Origin: Pigmentiphaga litoralis
GTDB taxonomy: Bacteria; Pseudomonadota; Gammaproteobacteria; Burkholderiales; Burkholderiaceae_B
DNA: 64,000 bases
NCBI RefSeq assembly: GCF_013408655.1
Contig: NZ_JACCBP010000001.1
Span: 3,286,001-3,350,000, forward strand
Reading direction: 5' to 3'
Positions 43,740 to 52,195 of the stretch are shown here, one piece after another. The translations under genes and the position numbers were made by a program. The stretch's first letter is position 1. Every line of letters starts with the position of its first letter. The notes beneath the pieces were generated by a model. It did no database searches and was not told the DNA's origin. It saw nothing but the letters and a program-made list of their open reading frames with translations.

Positions 43740-44657
43740 ATGGACGTCAAACACCTGCAGTACTTCCTGGCCGTGGCCCAGTTCGGAACCTTGGGCCGGG
43801 CGGCCAAGCAATTGAGCGTCAGTCAGCCGGCCATCTCGAAAAGCATCGGGCGACTCGAAGCGACGCTTCACGCGCGTCTGTTTGATCGCACTCCACGAGG
43901 GATGGTATTGACCGAGTTTGGTTTGGCTCTCGTGGAACGCGCACAGTTCATTTCGAATGAGTCGCGACTTATCCGCGAAAGCTTCGACGTGCTACGCGGA
44001 TCCGGGAAGGGAACGCTCAGCGTCGGGTGTGGCAGCAGCCATGGCTCCACCATTGTTCCTGCCGCGGTACTGGCGTTGCGTGCAAGTCGGCCGAATGCCA
44101 CGTTTTCGATTACGGTTGGATCGTCCGAGACATTGTTGAACGCACTCAAGCAAGGTACCGTCGATGTGCTGGTCGGTGCGCTGTTTGCAAATGCGTGGGA
44201 CCGCGAACTGGCCTCTGAACTGATTGCCTACGATCGTGTGGTCGTGGTTGCGCGTCCGGCCCACCTGCTGTTTGCCAACCGTCCGCTTGCGCTCGAGTCG
44301 ATGGCGCGTGCCAGCTGGGTTCTTGGCAACACAGACGACAGCTTGCGCGGCCAACTGAGCAACCTGTTTTCAAAGGCTGGCGTGACTCCGCCCGAGCCGG
44401 TCTATCTGACCACATCCGTCCCGACGATCAAGTCACTGCTGTTATTGACGGATCTGCTCGCCTTCATTCCAGAAAGCCTCGTGACTCAGGAACTGGCCAA
44501 TGGGTCGTTGAAGAAGCTCGAGCACGAAGACCTGGTCTGGCGCCGTCCGGTGCAGGTGCTGTACCCGTTGCGACGGCCTCTTTCCAGGCTTGGGTCGGCG
44601 TTGGTGCAGCAACTACGGTTAGCCGTGCAGGACAGCCCGGCATACCTTCGTGTCTAA
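43740..44657 (+). CDS. LysR-family transcriptional regulator
   Basis: The protein is 305 residues; the ATG at 43740 follows AAGGAAG. The HTH is RAAKQLSVSQPAISKSIGRL followed by HARLFDRTPRGMVLTEFG, with the effector domain at about residues 90-295. It is divergent from the flavin reductase-LLM monooxygenase-MHS set and most likely regulates it through the dyad at 43665-43687. It is convergent with a Bug gene. Confidence 0.92.
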   Translation: MDVKHLQYFLAVAQFGTLGRAAKQLSVSQPAISKSIGRLEATLHARLFDRTPRGMVLTEFGLALVERAQFISNESRLIRESFDVLRGSGKGTLSVGCGSSHGSTIVPAAVLALRASRPNATFSITVGSSETLLNALKQGTVDVLVGALFANAWDRELASELIAYDRVVVVARPAHLLFANRPLALESMARASWVLGNTDDSLRGQLSNLFSKAGVTPPEPVYLTTSVPTIKSLLLLTDLLAFIPESLVTQELANGSLKKLEHEDLVWRRPVQVLYPLRRPLSRLGSALVQQLRLAVQDSPAYLRV

Positions 44658-44671
44658 AGCCGCGTCACCAC

Positions 44672-45637
44672 TCAGTCAATGCGAATATTCGCAGCCTTCA
44701 CCAACCTCCCCCATCTTTCATGCTCAGCCGAGACGTGTTTGGCGAATAAAACGGGTGGCATGAAGGTCATCCGTGCGCCCAATGTGTTGAGTCGGTCCTC
44801 AAAGTCCTGATCGGTCACGACTTCCCGGACCGCGCCGGCGATCCCATCGACAATGGGTTGAGGGGTGCCGCCCGGCGCAAATACGCCGAACCAGGCTTCG
44901 ATCACGAAGTCCGGATAGCCGGCTTCAACCATAGTCGGCGTATGCGGTAGTGCGGCAATCCGGGTGGAACCCGTGACAGCAAGCGGCCGGGCGCGGCCGC
45001 CTTTGATCTGACCCAGAACGCCCATCGACGTCCCGAACATGAATTTGACCTGATTAGCCACGAAACCATGTTGGGCTGCACCGCCGCCCTGGTAGGGAAT
45101 GGCGATGAAGGGCAATTGAGACTGCAGCGCCAAGGTGGACAGGGACAGATGCGGCGTGGTACCGATGCCCGGGTGCCCTGCTGGCGTCGAGGGATGGCTT
45201 TTAAGCCAGGACGTGAACTCGGCAACGCTGTTGATGCCGTCAGCAGGGTGCACAAGCAGGATGTCCGGTGCGGTAGCAATCATGGAAACAGGAACCAGCG
45301 CTCGGGCGTCCGACCTGACCTTGGCTACCAAATGCGGATTCACCGCGTTGGCAATGCTCCCCAAGAGAAGGGTGTAGCCGTCCGGTTCCGCTCGTGCAAC
45401 GGATTCAGAGCCGATGTCTCCCCCAGCGCCCGGCCGATTCACCACAAAGACCGTCGCATTCCATTTTTTGGAAAGACGAAGTGCCAATTGGCGGGCTAGC
45501 ACATCGGGCGCACTTCCGGGACTTGATGGCGCCACCAAGGTCACAGATCTCGAAGGAAAAGTTGGCGTCTGTTGCGCGTGTGGAGCCGCACACCAGGCAA
45601 TGAAAATTAATGCAGATAGCAGTTGGCGCCGAGTCAT
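44672..45637 (-). CDS. Bug-family tripartite tricarboxylate transporter substrate-binding protein
   Basis: The 321-residue exported protein has a short signal peptide (MTRRQLLSALIFIAWCAAPH to AQQTP) and Bug motifs SVTLVAPSSPGSAPDVLARQ, NRPGAGGDIGSESVARAEPD, GYTLLLGS and IPYQGGGAAQHGF. The PGSAPD loop, where many Bug proteins have PGGGTD, and the QGGGAAQ segment are shared with the Bug protein at 48642, so the two are close paralogues. It is the last gene of a leftward group with the YdhR-like protein and FAD monooxygenase and may import their substrate. Confidence 0.93.
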   Translation of the reverse strand: MTRRQLLSALIFIAWCAAPHAQQTPTFPSRSVTLVAPSSPGSAPDVLARQLALRLSKKWNATVFVVNRPGAGGDIGSESVARAEPDGYTLLLGSIANAVNPHLVAKVRSDARALVPVSMIATAPDILLVHPADGINSVAEFTSWLKSHPSTPAGHPGIGTTPHLSLSTLALQSQLPFIAIPYQGGGAAQHGFVANQVKFMFGTSMGVLGQIKGGRARPLAVTGSTRIAALPHTPTMVEAGYPDFVIEAWFGVFAPGGTPQPIVDGIAGAVREVVTDQDFEDRLNTLGARMTFMPPVLFAKHVSAEHERWGRLVKAANIRID

Positions 45638-45658
45638 GCCGATCTCCTGATGCGTACG

Positions 45659-45964
45659 TCAGATTGGGCCGCGGGTCTGCGCTGTCAACGCGCCGTTAAC
45701 ATCGAAAATGATGGCTCGCAGGTCTTGCACACCAAATTCGGCAAGCCGTTTGCTGTGCTTGTGCAGATACTTTTCCGCCAGCGCATGACTCTCGAAAAGG
45801 TACACGCCGCCTGCAACCCCCGCGTCCTCGTTTTCGGTCCAGACTTTCCACCGCAACCCGGCTTCGGCGGCGATATCCGCGGCAAGGTCTCGAGACAGGG
45901 CTTCGAGGCCTTCACCCCATGGGCCAGCAAAAGGGAAATCAACTTGCAGAAGAGCGAGAGTCAT
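45659..45964 (-). CDS. YdhR-like ferredoxin-fold monooxygenase family protein
   Basis: The 101-residue protein begins MTLALLQVDFPFAGPWGEGL and contains AEAGLRWKVWTENEDAGVAG, GVYLFESHALAEKYLHKHSK and IIFDVNGALT, close to E. coli YdhR along its length. YdhR-type proteins are small dimeric alpha/beta-barrel proteins proposed to be quinol or cofactor-free monooxygenases. It lies between the FAD monooxygenase and Bug genes on the same strand with gaps of 21 and 30 bases, so they form one transcription unit. Confidence 0.88.
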   Translation of the reverse strand: MTLALLQVDFPFAGPWGEGLEALSRDLAADIAAEAGLRWKVWTENEDAGVAGGVYLFESHALAEKYLHKHSKRLAEFGVQDLRAIIFDVNGALTAQTRGPI

Positions 45965-45994
45965 GGATTTTTCCAGTCGGTAAAAATTGGTGGG

Positions 45995-47170
45995 TCAGGA
46001 CGCGCGCCCGATATCCAGCAGCGAATGCTCCGGATTCCATCCTGCGGGGGGCGTATTGGCCGCTCGTTGAAAACTGGCTCGCAACCAGCTTGATTTCTGA
46101 ATGGCTTTGAAAAGACCGGAACGCAACGTTGGCGGCCACCGAGTGACGGCGGAATATGCCAGCGCCCAGTTCTGCGTGTGCTCGGTCAAGGGGCGCTCGG
46201 CCCGCTCCCAGACAGTCAGCCCTTGTTCGAGATCACGCGCTTCGGACACATGCTTGGCCAAGGCCAAGGCATTCATCATGGCGATGCCGCCGCCTTGCCC
46301 CAGATTGGGTGGCATGGCATGGGCAGCATCTCCAACCAATGCAATTTTCCCTGCGTGCCATGCATGAAGCCGTATCACTTCGAACGGGACGAATCGAATA
46401 CGGGACCAATCCGCTGTCTGACCCAGGTGCGAAAAGAGCGAGCCCAGATAAGGAAATGCCGATGACCAACTATCGACCTCCAAAGGCGTTGATCGCCCTT
46501 CAACGTCGGAAGTAAGGCACGTGAGCGCGGTGTATAGCAGACCGCCGTTGCACCGGCCACACAGGACTCTGCGCGATCCCGACCAGTATTCGCTCGACGC
46601 ACTGCTTGGCAGCGAAGCGGCATTCGAGCCGGCAATCGGATCAGGCCCCAGGATACGCATTGCTCCATCCGGAAGCTGCCGGCGTTCCTTGATGAGGCGC
46701 AGGCCGTCCCGGATAGCCGAGTTGTAGCCATCGGCCGCAACAACCAAGTCCGCTTGCGCTCTCGCGCCTTTTGCGAATTGGCATTGGCCATCCGGACTTG
46801 CCGAGAGGACTTGAGATCCGTACTGGATGTCGATGCCCAACGAGCGGGCGCGTGCTTCCATGATCGAAATCAGCGATTGCCGCGGAACCCGATAAGTGGC
46901 CTTGAGGGGAAAGATACCCGCTGCAACGCCTTGGTAGCCATACCGGCGCTGTTCGAGAACACGAGTCGAACAAGCGATGACTTCCGAGGAAATGCCTAGC
47001 GCGTCCAGCACCCTCAGACCATTGAGATGAACCGAGATCGCAAAGCCTTCAGTGCGCAAGGATTCGTGGCGCTCGTGCACCCGAACTGTCCATCCACGCG
47101 TCGCCAAGGCAATGGCAGCGGTCAATCCACCAAAGCCGCCGCCGGCAATTTCTGCATGTCCCTTCATCAT
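45995..47170 (-). CDS. FAD-dependent aromatic monooxygenase (PHBH-like)
   Basis: The 391-residue flavoprotein hydroxylase starts at one of two adjacent ATGs (47170 or 47167) and has the Rossmann motif IAGGGFGGLTAAIALATRG, the mid-protein LVVAADGYNSAIRDGL (the DG motif) and the second FAD motif KIALVGDAAHAMPPNLGQGG. It is a single-component class A monooxygenase that hydroxylates phenols or aromatic acids with NAD(P)H. The N-terminal glycine motif GGGFGG differs from the usual GxGxxG only in its first residues. Its genes lead a leftward set with the YdhR-like protein and a Bug protein. Confidence 0.9.
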   Translation of the reverse strand: MMKGHAEIAGGGFGGLTAAIALATRGWTVRVHERHESLRTEGFAISVHLNGLRVLDALGISSEVIACSTRVLEQRRYGYQGVAAGIFPLKATYRVPRQSLISIMEARARSLGIDIQYGSQVLSASPDGQCQFAKGARAQADLVVAADGYNSAIRDGLRLIKERRQLPDGAMRILGPDPIAGSNAASLPSSASSEYWSGSRRVLCGRCNGGLLYTALTCLTSDVEGRSTPLEVDSWSSAFPYLGSLFSHLGQTADWSRIRFVPFEVIRLHAWHAGKIALVGDAAHAMPPNLGQGGGIAMMNALALAKHVSEARDLEQGLTVWERAERPLTEHTQNWALAYSAVTRWPPTLRSGLFKAIQKSSWLRASFQRAANTPPAGWNPEHSLLDIGRAS

Positions 47171-47484
47171 GACACCTGCCTTGATTTGAAAAGCTGATCG
47201 CAGTCTAGGCAGGCAGTCCCATGCGGGGCAAGCGCGCAGCCCTTCCATTCGGTTAGGGCATTCGCTCGTCAACGTCCGTGCAAGGACGTCACCTCCAGGC
47301 GACGATCGTTCGCTCACCCCCTAACGATGCGTTATGACTTCGTTCGCGCAAGCATTTCTGCCGTGTCGGAACGCCGCGCCAAGCCGGTTTCTTCGCCGCC
47401 AGAACTGGACGAAACAGCGCCACCTTTGGATAGACGGTCAGCCGCCCAATGCCCAGACTACGTCGATATCTTCCAGGAGCAATG
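47171..47484. other. Divergent intergenic region (314 bp)
   Basis: Between the FAD monooxygenase and the cyclodeaminase-family gene there is no convincing coding region, tRNA or repeat. Short open frames on both strands have no family motif. It presumably holds both promoters, but no strong -35/-10 pair was identified. Confidence 0.4.
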
Positions 47485-48570
47485 ATGGCGAACACCACAC
47501 TAGTTCTGAACACCGAACAGGCCATGGGCCTTGTTTCCATGGCCGAGGCGGTCGACCTGATTACCGGGGCCTTCGCTGATCTGGGATCAGGCGCCGCACA
47601 GGTGATGCCGCGCCGACGACTGCATACACCCCTGGACGGCCCAGGAGAACAGCTTTGGTCCTGGCTGAATGTCATCACTGGAGTATTGCCTTGCAACGAG
47701 ACCGTCGCCGTGCGTCTCGACGTCGCCCATATCGCCAAGCCGGAGACCAATGGCCAGCGTCGCATGGAGTTCCGCGGTGACTACTCGGGCTTCGTACTGA
47801 TCTGGGACATGATCAGTCGCGAGCTGATTGGAATCGTGCACGACCACGCCGTGTCGGCATTACGCGTCGGCGCCACAACTGGCGTGGCGGCAAAGTTCCT
47901 GGCCAGAGAGGATGCGCACACCATCGGCATTCTTGGCTCCGGCAACCAGGCTGCTGCGCAGATCGAAGCAATCTGTGCCGTGCGACCCAGCATCCGGACA
48001 CTGCGGGTGTACTCACCGACGCCCGCCAACCGCGAAGCATTCGCGCAGAAAATGAGCAAGAAGCATGGCATCGATGCACGCGCAGTTGATACAGCGGAAG
48101 AAGCGATTCGCGGCGCGTGTGTTGCGATCGCCGCATCGAATGCCGACGGTCCAATCCTTTTCGGTGATTGGCTAAGCCCGGGTTGCCACGTCGTCGGGAT
48201 GCTGTCGCCGGAGCGGAAAGATCCCCGCCGGGAACTCGACGACGAGTGCGCCAGGATCGCGGACATCATCGTCGTGAACTCAAAAGAGCAGGTCAATCTT
48301 GATGATCAGACCGAGCTTACCGAACCGTTGCGCAAGCGATGGATCAGTGAATCGCACATCCAGGAACTCGGTGATCTGTGCGCGGGTCGCATTCCGGCCC
48401 GCACCTCCCCCCAGCAGATTACTTATCACAACAACAACTGCGGGATGGGAATTCAATTCGCGGCAATCTGTCGCCGTGTAATCGACATAGCAAGAGAGCG
48501 GGGACTGGGAACCGAATTGCCGGTCGACCTGTTCATGACCCGCCGCGGAGACGATGCATCTGCACCATGA
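47485..48570 (+). CDS. Ornithine-cyclodeaminase/mu-crystallin-family protein
   Basis: The protein is 361 residues from the second of two adjacent ATGs (47482, 47485); AGGAG at 47475-47479 has better spacing to 47485. The family core includes the NAD-binding [20 protein letters not shown], the upstream [20 protein letters not shown] and [19 protein letters not shown]. Members are ornithine cyclodeaminases, ketimine reductases or alanine dehydrogenases. The gene precedes a Bug gene by 71 bases and is divergent from an FAD monooxygenase, so a role in amino- or imino-acid catabolism is plausible. Confidence 0.9.
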   Translation: MANTTLVLNTEQAMGLVSMAEAVDLITGAFADLGSGAAQVMPRRRLHTPLDGPGEQLWSWLNVITGVLPCNETVAVRLDVAHIAKPETNGQRRMEFRGDYSGFVLIWDMISRELIGIVHDHAVSALRVGATTGVAAKFLAREDAHTIGILGSGNQAAAQIEAICAVRPSIRTLRVYSPTPANREAFAQKMSKKHGIDARAVDTAEEAIRGACVAIAASNADGPILFGDWLSPGCHVVGMLSPERKDPRRELDDECARIADIIVVNSKEQVNLDDQTELTEPLRKRWISESHIQELGDLCAGRIPARTSPQQITYHNNNCGMGIQFAAICRRVIDIARERGLGTELPVDLFMTRRGDDASAP

Positions 48571-48641
48571 GGCCAAAGTGCGCCAGACATTGCACGCCTC
48601 CAACCATTCGCGACTCGTCGCCCCTTGCCCAGGATCCAATC

Positions 48642-49610
48642 ATGCAGCCGATTCGTTACCTTTCTCTCGCAGTAGCCGCCACGTTCGCGGCCTTTTCAAC
48701 GACAGGCGCGCAGGCCCAGACCTACCCGACCAGAACTGTGACCTTGGTGGCGCCATCGACGCCCGGCAGTACCCCTGACGTCTTGGCTCGGCTCGTTGCC
48801 CAGCGGCTGACTCAGGTCTGGGGACAATCCGTCGTTGTCATCAACAAGGCAGGTGCGGGGGGCGACATTGGCGCAGATAGCGTCGTCCGTGCCGAAGCCG
48901 ACGGATATACCGTCCTGCTCGGTCACATCGCACTGACCGTGAATCCTCATTTCCAGAAAAAGCGCCAGTTCGAACTGAATCAGCTGACACCGGTTTCGCT
49001 CATTGCAAACGCGCCCGACCTGCTCGTGGTTCATCCTTCGTTCAAGGTGAACAATGTGAAGGAGCTGGTAGCGCACCTGAAACAGAATCCAAGTACGCCG
49101 GCGGGACACGCGGGAAGCGGCACCACGCCGCAACTTTCGCTGGCGATGTTCGCGCTGGATACCAAGGCACCGTTTGTGACGGTACCTTACCAGGGCGGCG
49201 GCGCCGCGCAGTTGGGTATCCTGTCGAATCAGATTCCCTTCATGTTCAGCACTTCTGTCGGCGTGTTGCCCCACGTTCGAAGCGGCAAGTTGCACGCGAT
49301 CGCAGTGACCAGCAAACAGCGACTGGCGGCGGCGCCCGACGTTCCGACGATGGCGGAATCAGGTCTGCCCGGCTTTGATCTGTCGGCCTGGTTCGGCCTG
49401 TTCGTGCCGGCCAAAACGCCCCAGCCCATCGTCGACAAAATTGCGCAGACAGCCAAAACCATTGTCGAATCTCCGGAATTCTCTGAGAAGCTCAAGGAAA
49501 TGGGCGCCGAGTCTTCGTACATGCCTCCTCAACAATTCAAGGATTACGTCGCAGCTGAAAACACCAAGTGGGGCCGTCTGGTCGAAGCGGCTGGTCTGCG
49601 TACCGATTGA
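48642..49610 (+). CDS. Bug-family tripartite tricarboxylate transporter substrate-binding protein
   Basis: The 322-residue exported protein has a signal peptide (MQPIRYLSLAVAATFAAFST to AQAQT) and motifs TVTLVAPSTPGSTPDVLARL, NKAGAGGDIGADSVVRAEAD, GYTVLLGH and VPYQGGGAAQLGILSNQIPF. It is closely related to the Bug protein at 44672 across the whole length. The start was placed at 48642 for the signal peptide; AGGA precedes it. It is probably cotranscribed with the cyclodeaminase-family gene upstream. Confidence 0.93.
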   Translation: MQPIRYLSLAVAATFAAFSTTGAQAQTYPTRTVTLVAPSTPGSTPDVLARLVAQRLTQVWGQSVVVINKAGAGGDIGADSVVRAEADGYTVLLGHIALTVNPHFQKKRQFELNQLTPVSLIANAPDLLVVHPSFKVNNVKELVAHLKQNPSTPAGHAGSGTTPQLSLAMFALDTKAPFVTVPYQGGGAAQLGILSNQIPFMFSTSVGVLPHVRSGKLHAIAVTSKQRLAAAPDVPTMAESGLPGFDLSAWFGLFVPAKTPQPIVDKIAQTAKTIVESPEFSEKLKEMGAESSYMPPQQFKDYVAAENTKWGRLVEAAGLRTD

Positions 49611-49624
49611 CGTTCGTGCTGGTC

Positions 49625-50149
49625 ATGCATTCAGGCGAACAGGACACCGGCGAACTTTGCGGCGAGCTGGGCCAGGAAACCGCCATTGAAGCGCACTTGG
49701 CCGAACACTTCGTTCATGTCCACATGCCTCTGTGCGGTGGTGCTCGCCTGTTGTGCCCAGAGGGCGAACGAGCGTTGAACGCGGAGTTGGCCGGTGTCAT
49801 CTCCCCGGGCTCACCCTGCCGGGTCGTCTGGGACCGCGACTGCGAACAGCTGATCGTGAGGATTGCAGGCGAACGCCTGGAAAAAGTGGGGCGGGGTATC
49901 GTCGGCGGCAATTACCGGGCGCCGATTGTCTTCGAACCCGAAATGAACCTCCAGACGCCGGGGGGTCGCGCGTGGCGTCTTCTTGTTGATTACGCGAGGG
50001 GCGAAGATGCCATGCGCAATCCTACCACCCCGTCGTTCGGCCACTACACACTGGAAGACCTGTTGATTGCACATCTGCTCGTGCACCAACGGCACAACTA
50101 CACCGACGGCCTGCTGGACGCCCTACCTGAATCTCCGAGCCGATCATAA
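49625..50149 (+). CDS. AraC-type sensor-domain fragment without HTH (probable gene remnant)
   Basis: The 174-residue product resembles the middle of an AraC_binding_2 (XylS-like) sensor domain: HVHMPLCGGARLLCPEGERA, LAGVISPGSPCRVVWDRDCE, QLIVRIAGERLEKV, and the usual end LEDLLIAHLLVHQRHNYTDG. The same layout is seen in the intact AraC protein at 60287 (there WEPGCEQLILRLPDSLL). About 60-70 N-terminal residues and the whole C-terminal DNA-binding domain are missing, and a hairpin follows the stop. It may be a decayed regulator or a ligand-binding domain acting alone. Confidence 0.65.
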   Translation: MHSGEQDTGELCGELGQETAIEAHLAEHFVHVHMPLCGGARLLCPEGERALNAELAGVISPGSPCRVVWDRDCEQLIVRIAGERLEKVGRGIVGGNYRAPIVFEPEMNLQTPGGRAWRLLVDYARGEDAMRNPTTPSFGHYTLEDLLIAHLLVHQRHNYTDGLLDALPESPSRS

Positions 50150-50151
50150 TG

Positions 50152-50185
50152 CGTCGCAAGGCAAATCGGAGTTTGCCTTGCGACG
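50152..50185. terminator. Strong hairpin between convergent genes (candidate bidirectional terminator)
   Basis: A perfect 14-base stem, CGTCGCAAGGCAAA (50152-50165) with TTTGCCTTGCGACG (50172-50185), encloses the six-base loop TCGGAG. It lies two bases after the stop of the AraC fragment and 14 bases before the end of the convergent nitrilase gene. There is no flanking T run, but the AAA/TTT at the loop-proximal end and the stem length make it the strongest terminator-like element seen. Confidence 0.65.
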
Positions 50186-50199
50186 GTTGGAGCTACCAG

Positions 50200-51210
50200 T
50201 CAGCCCTCAGTGTCGAGCAAATCGAGATCGAGACCTTCCACGGGACCTGAATCCTGGAATTGCGCCGGCTGCAAGGTTTTGCGGTCGACGCGAAGGTCGA
50301 ACACATCGAAGCGGTTGTAGTGGCCAGTGATGTCATGCATCTGCCGCGGCTGAATGCATCGCGACAGATCGATATCCGCGTAGACGATACCTTCGACGTC
50401 GATGAGCGGCTCGCCGATCACGCGGCCGTCGGGTCCGAGAAAGCCCGTGAAGGCGCTGTTGGGACGCGACATGAGCTCCCGGGCCTTGGGGTGCAGCGGC
50501 GCCATGGCCTCGATAATTTCGTCCGACACGGTTGAGCATGACACCGCGGTAAACACCTTGCCTTCAAAGCAATGGGCCGCAGCCCTGACCTTGATCGCCT
50601 CGGCCATGTCGTAATCCGCCGGCGCCACCGGCAGTGCGATGTAGCTGGCAACGTGCATGAGCTCGCCTTGCGACAGAAGGGCGAATCGCGCAAGCGTATT
50701 GGTGTTCTCGCCGCACGCCAGCGATCCAAGGGGTCCGACAGGGGTCTTGTGCACGCGAAGGGCTGACGCATCGCCGTTGGTCCAGGTCAGCTTTTCTGCC
50801 CACGTTGGCACCAGCTTGCGATGCCGGCCCAGAATGCGGCCTTCATCGCTGATGGTGAGCAGGGTGTTGTAAATGGTGCCGATGCCGGTCTGGCTTCGCT
50901 CGTTGACACCGATGACGACCGTTACATGGTGCGACGCTGCTGCCTGGGCCACCTTGCGGATTTCCGGCCCAGGAATTTCTATCGACGCCTTGACCATTTT
51001 TTCGAACCACGGACTGGCTTCGATCGGATTGGCAAGCCAGCTCCAGTAGGGATAGGCGGCGATGAAAACTTCCGGGAAGGCCACCAGCGTCGCACCATTG
51101 CGCGCGGCTTCGGAGATGAGGGTGCACACCTTGTCGACCGTGGCGTCAACGTCAAGAAAGACCGGGGCTGCCTGTACCGCGGCCGCCTTGAACTTGGGAA
51201 GATTCAACAT
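50200..51210 (-). CDS. Nitrilase-family carbon-nitrogen hydrolase
   Basis: The 336-residue protein has the Glu-Lys-Cys triad: E47 (LVAFPEVFIAAYPYWSW), K132 (LGRHRKLVPTWAEKLTW) and C166 (GSLACGENTNTLARFALL). The CGEN context and the length fit true nitrilases of the aliphatic/arylacetonitrilase type rather than amidases. They convert nitriles to acids and ammonia in the cytoplasm. It is the last gene of the leftward aryl-CoA/gentisate operon, so an aromatic nitrile is a likely substrate class. Confidence 0.9.
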   Translation of the reverse strand: MLNLPKFKAAAVQAAPVFLDVDATVDKVCTLISEAARNGATLVAFPEVFIAAYPYWSWLANPIEASPWFEKMVKASIEIPGPEIRKVAQAAASHHVTVVIGVNERSQTGIGTIYNTLLTISDEGRILGRHRKLVPTWAEKLTWTNGDASALRVHKTPVGPLGSLACGENTNTLARFALLSQGELMHVASYIALPVAPADYDMAEAIKVRAAAHCFEGKVFTAVSCSTVSDEIIEAMAPLHPKARELMSRPNSAFTGFLGPDGRVIGEPLIDVEGIVYADIDLSRCIQPRQMHDITGHYNRFDVFDLRVDRKTLQPAQFQDSGPVEGLDLDLLDTEG

Positions 51211-51225
51211 GGGGTTACCTTGCTC

Positions 51226-52134
51226 TTAGACTGCAACAACAGGGTGGCGCAATTCGCCAATGCCCTCGACGGTTGCCACCACGATGTCGCCTGGCCACAT
51301 CCACTCTTGTGGATTGCGCCCGGCGCCGACGCCTTCAGGCGTACCGGTAGCAATGATGTCACCTGGATCGAGCGTCATGCCCTTGCTGATGTCGGCAATC
51401 AACGTAGGAATCTTGAAAAGCATGTGCGCGGTGTTCGAGCTTTGCTTGGTCACGCCATTCACCGTCAGCGACAGATTCAGGGCATGCGGATCAGGGATCT
51501 CGTCCGCAGTGACGATCACAGGGCCAAAGGGACCATACGTGTCCTGCCCTTTCGAATAGATCCACTGTCCTGCACGGCGGCAGTCACGGGCGGAAACGTC
51601 GATCATCACGCTGTACCCGAACACATACTTCAAGGCATCTGCTTCGGCGATACGTTTGCCGCGCGTGCCGATCACCACAGCCAGCTCGACCTCCCAATCC
51701 ATCTGCTGGGTGATGTCGGCATTGTGTTCGATCGCATCGCCCGGACCGATGATGGTCGACGGCGGCTTGGAAAAAATGACGGGCTCTTTGGGCAGGTTCG
51801 ATGACGTGTCCAGGGTTCGGCTCGACTCGGCGACGTGCTCCACGTAGTTCAAGCCGATTCCCCAGATGTTCTTGCGGGGCCGGGGGATCGGGGCGAGCAG
51901 CTTGACGTTGGTCAAAGGCAGAACCGAGCCCAGCGGAAACTGGCCTTTGCAGTGCGCGATAAGCCGGGACACGCTTACCACGGCATCCGGGCCGAGGTCG
52001 ATGAACTCAAGCATGGTCGACGGAAGGTCGACGCCGACCTTGGCGCCGAAACGTGCAAGATCGATGACGTTGCCATCTGCAATGGCGCCCAGGCGGGCTT
52101 CGGATTGTCCGGCGCGATAGGTGACGAGACGCAT
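51226..52134 (-). CDS. Fumarylacetoacetate-hydrolase-family protein
   Basis: The 302-residue protein has the FAH C-terminal fold: KNIWGIGLNYVEHVAESS, EPVIFSKPPSTIIGPGDAIE, the metal-ligand segment MDWEVELAVVIGTRGKRI, and TLDPGDIIATGTPEGVGAG. Members split diketo acids such as fumarylpyruvate or maleylpyruvate, or act as 2-oxo acid decarboxylases. Following a gentisate-dioxygenase-like gene, the best inference is hydrolysis of the ring-cleavage product to pyruvate and a C4 acid. The start has AGGAG six bases upstream. Confidence 0.9.
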   Translation of the reverse strand: MRLVTYRAGQSEARLGAIADGNVIDLARFGAKVGVDLPSTMLEFIDLGPDAVVSVSRLIAHCKGQFPLGSVLPLTNVKLLAPIPRPRKNIWGIGLNYVEHVAESSRTLDTSSNLPKEPVIFSKPPSTIIGPGDAIEHNADITQQMDWEVELAVVIGTRGKRIAEADALKYVFGYSVMIDVSARDCRRAGQWIYSKGQDTYGPFGPVIVTADEIPDPHALNLSLTVNGVTKQSSNTAHMLFKIPTLIADISKGMTLDPGDIIATGTPEGVGAGRNPQEWMWPGDIVVATVEGIGELRHPVVAV

Positions 52135-52195
52135 GGTGAACTCCTGATTGATGCCGCCTGAAGAGGCGGTTTCCTTGGTGAAAGTCGGCGGCGCT

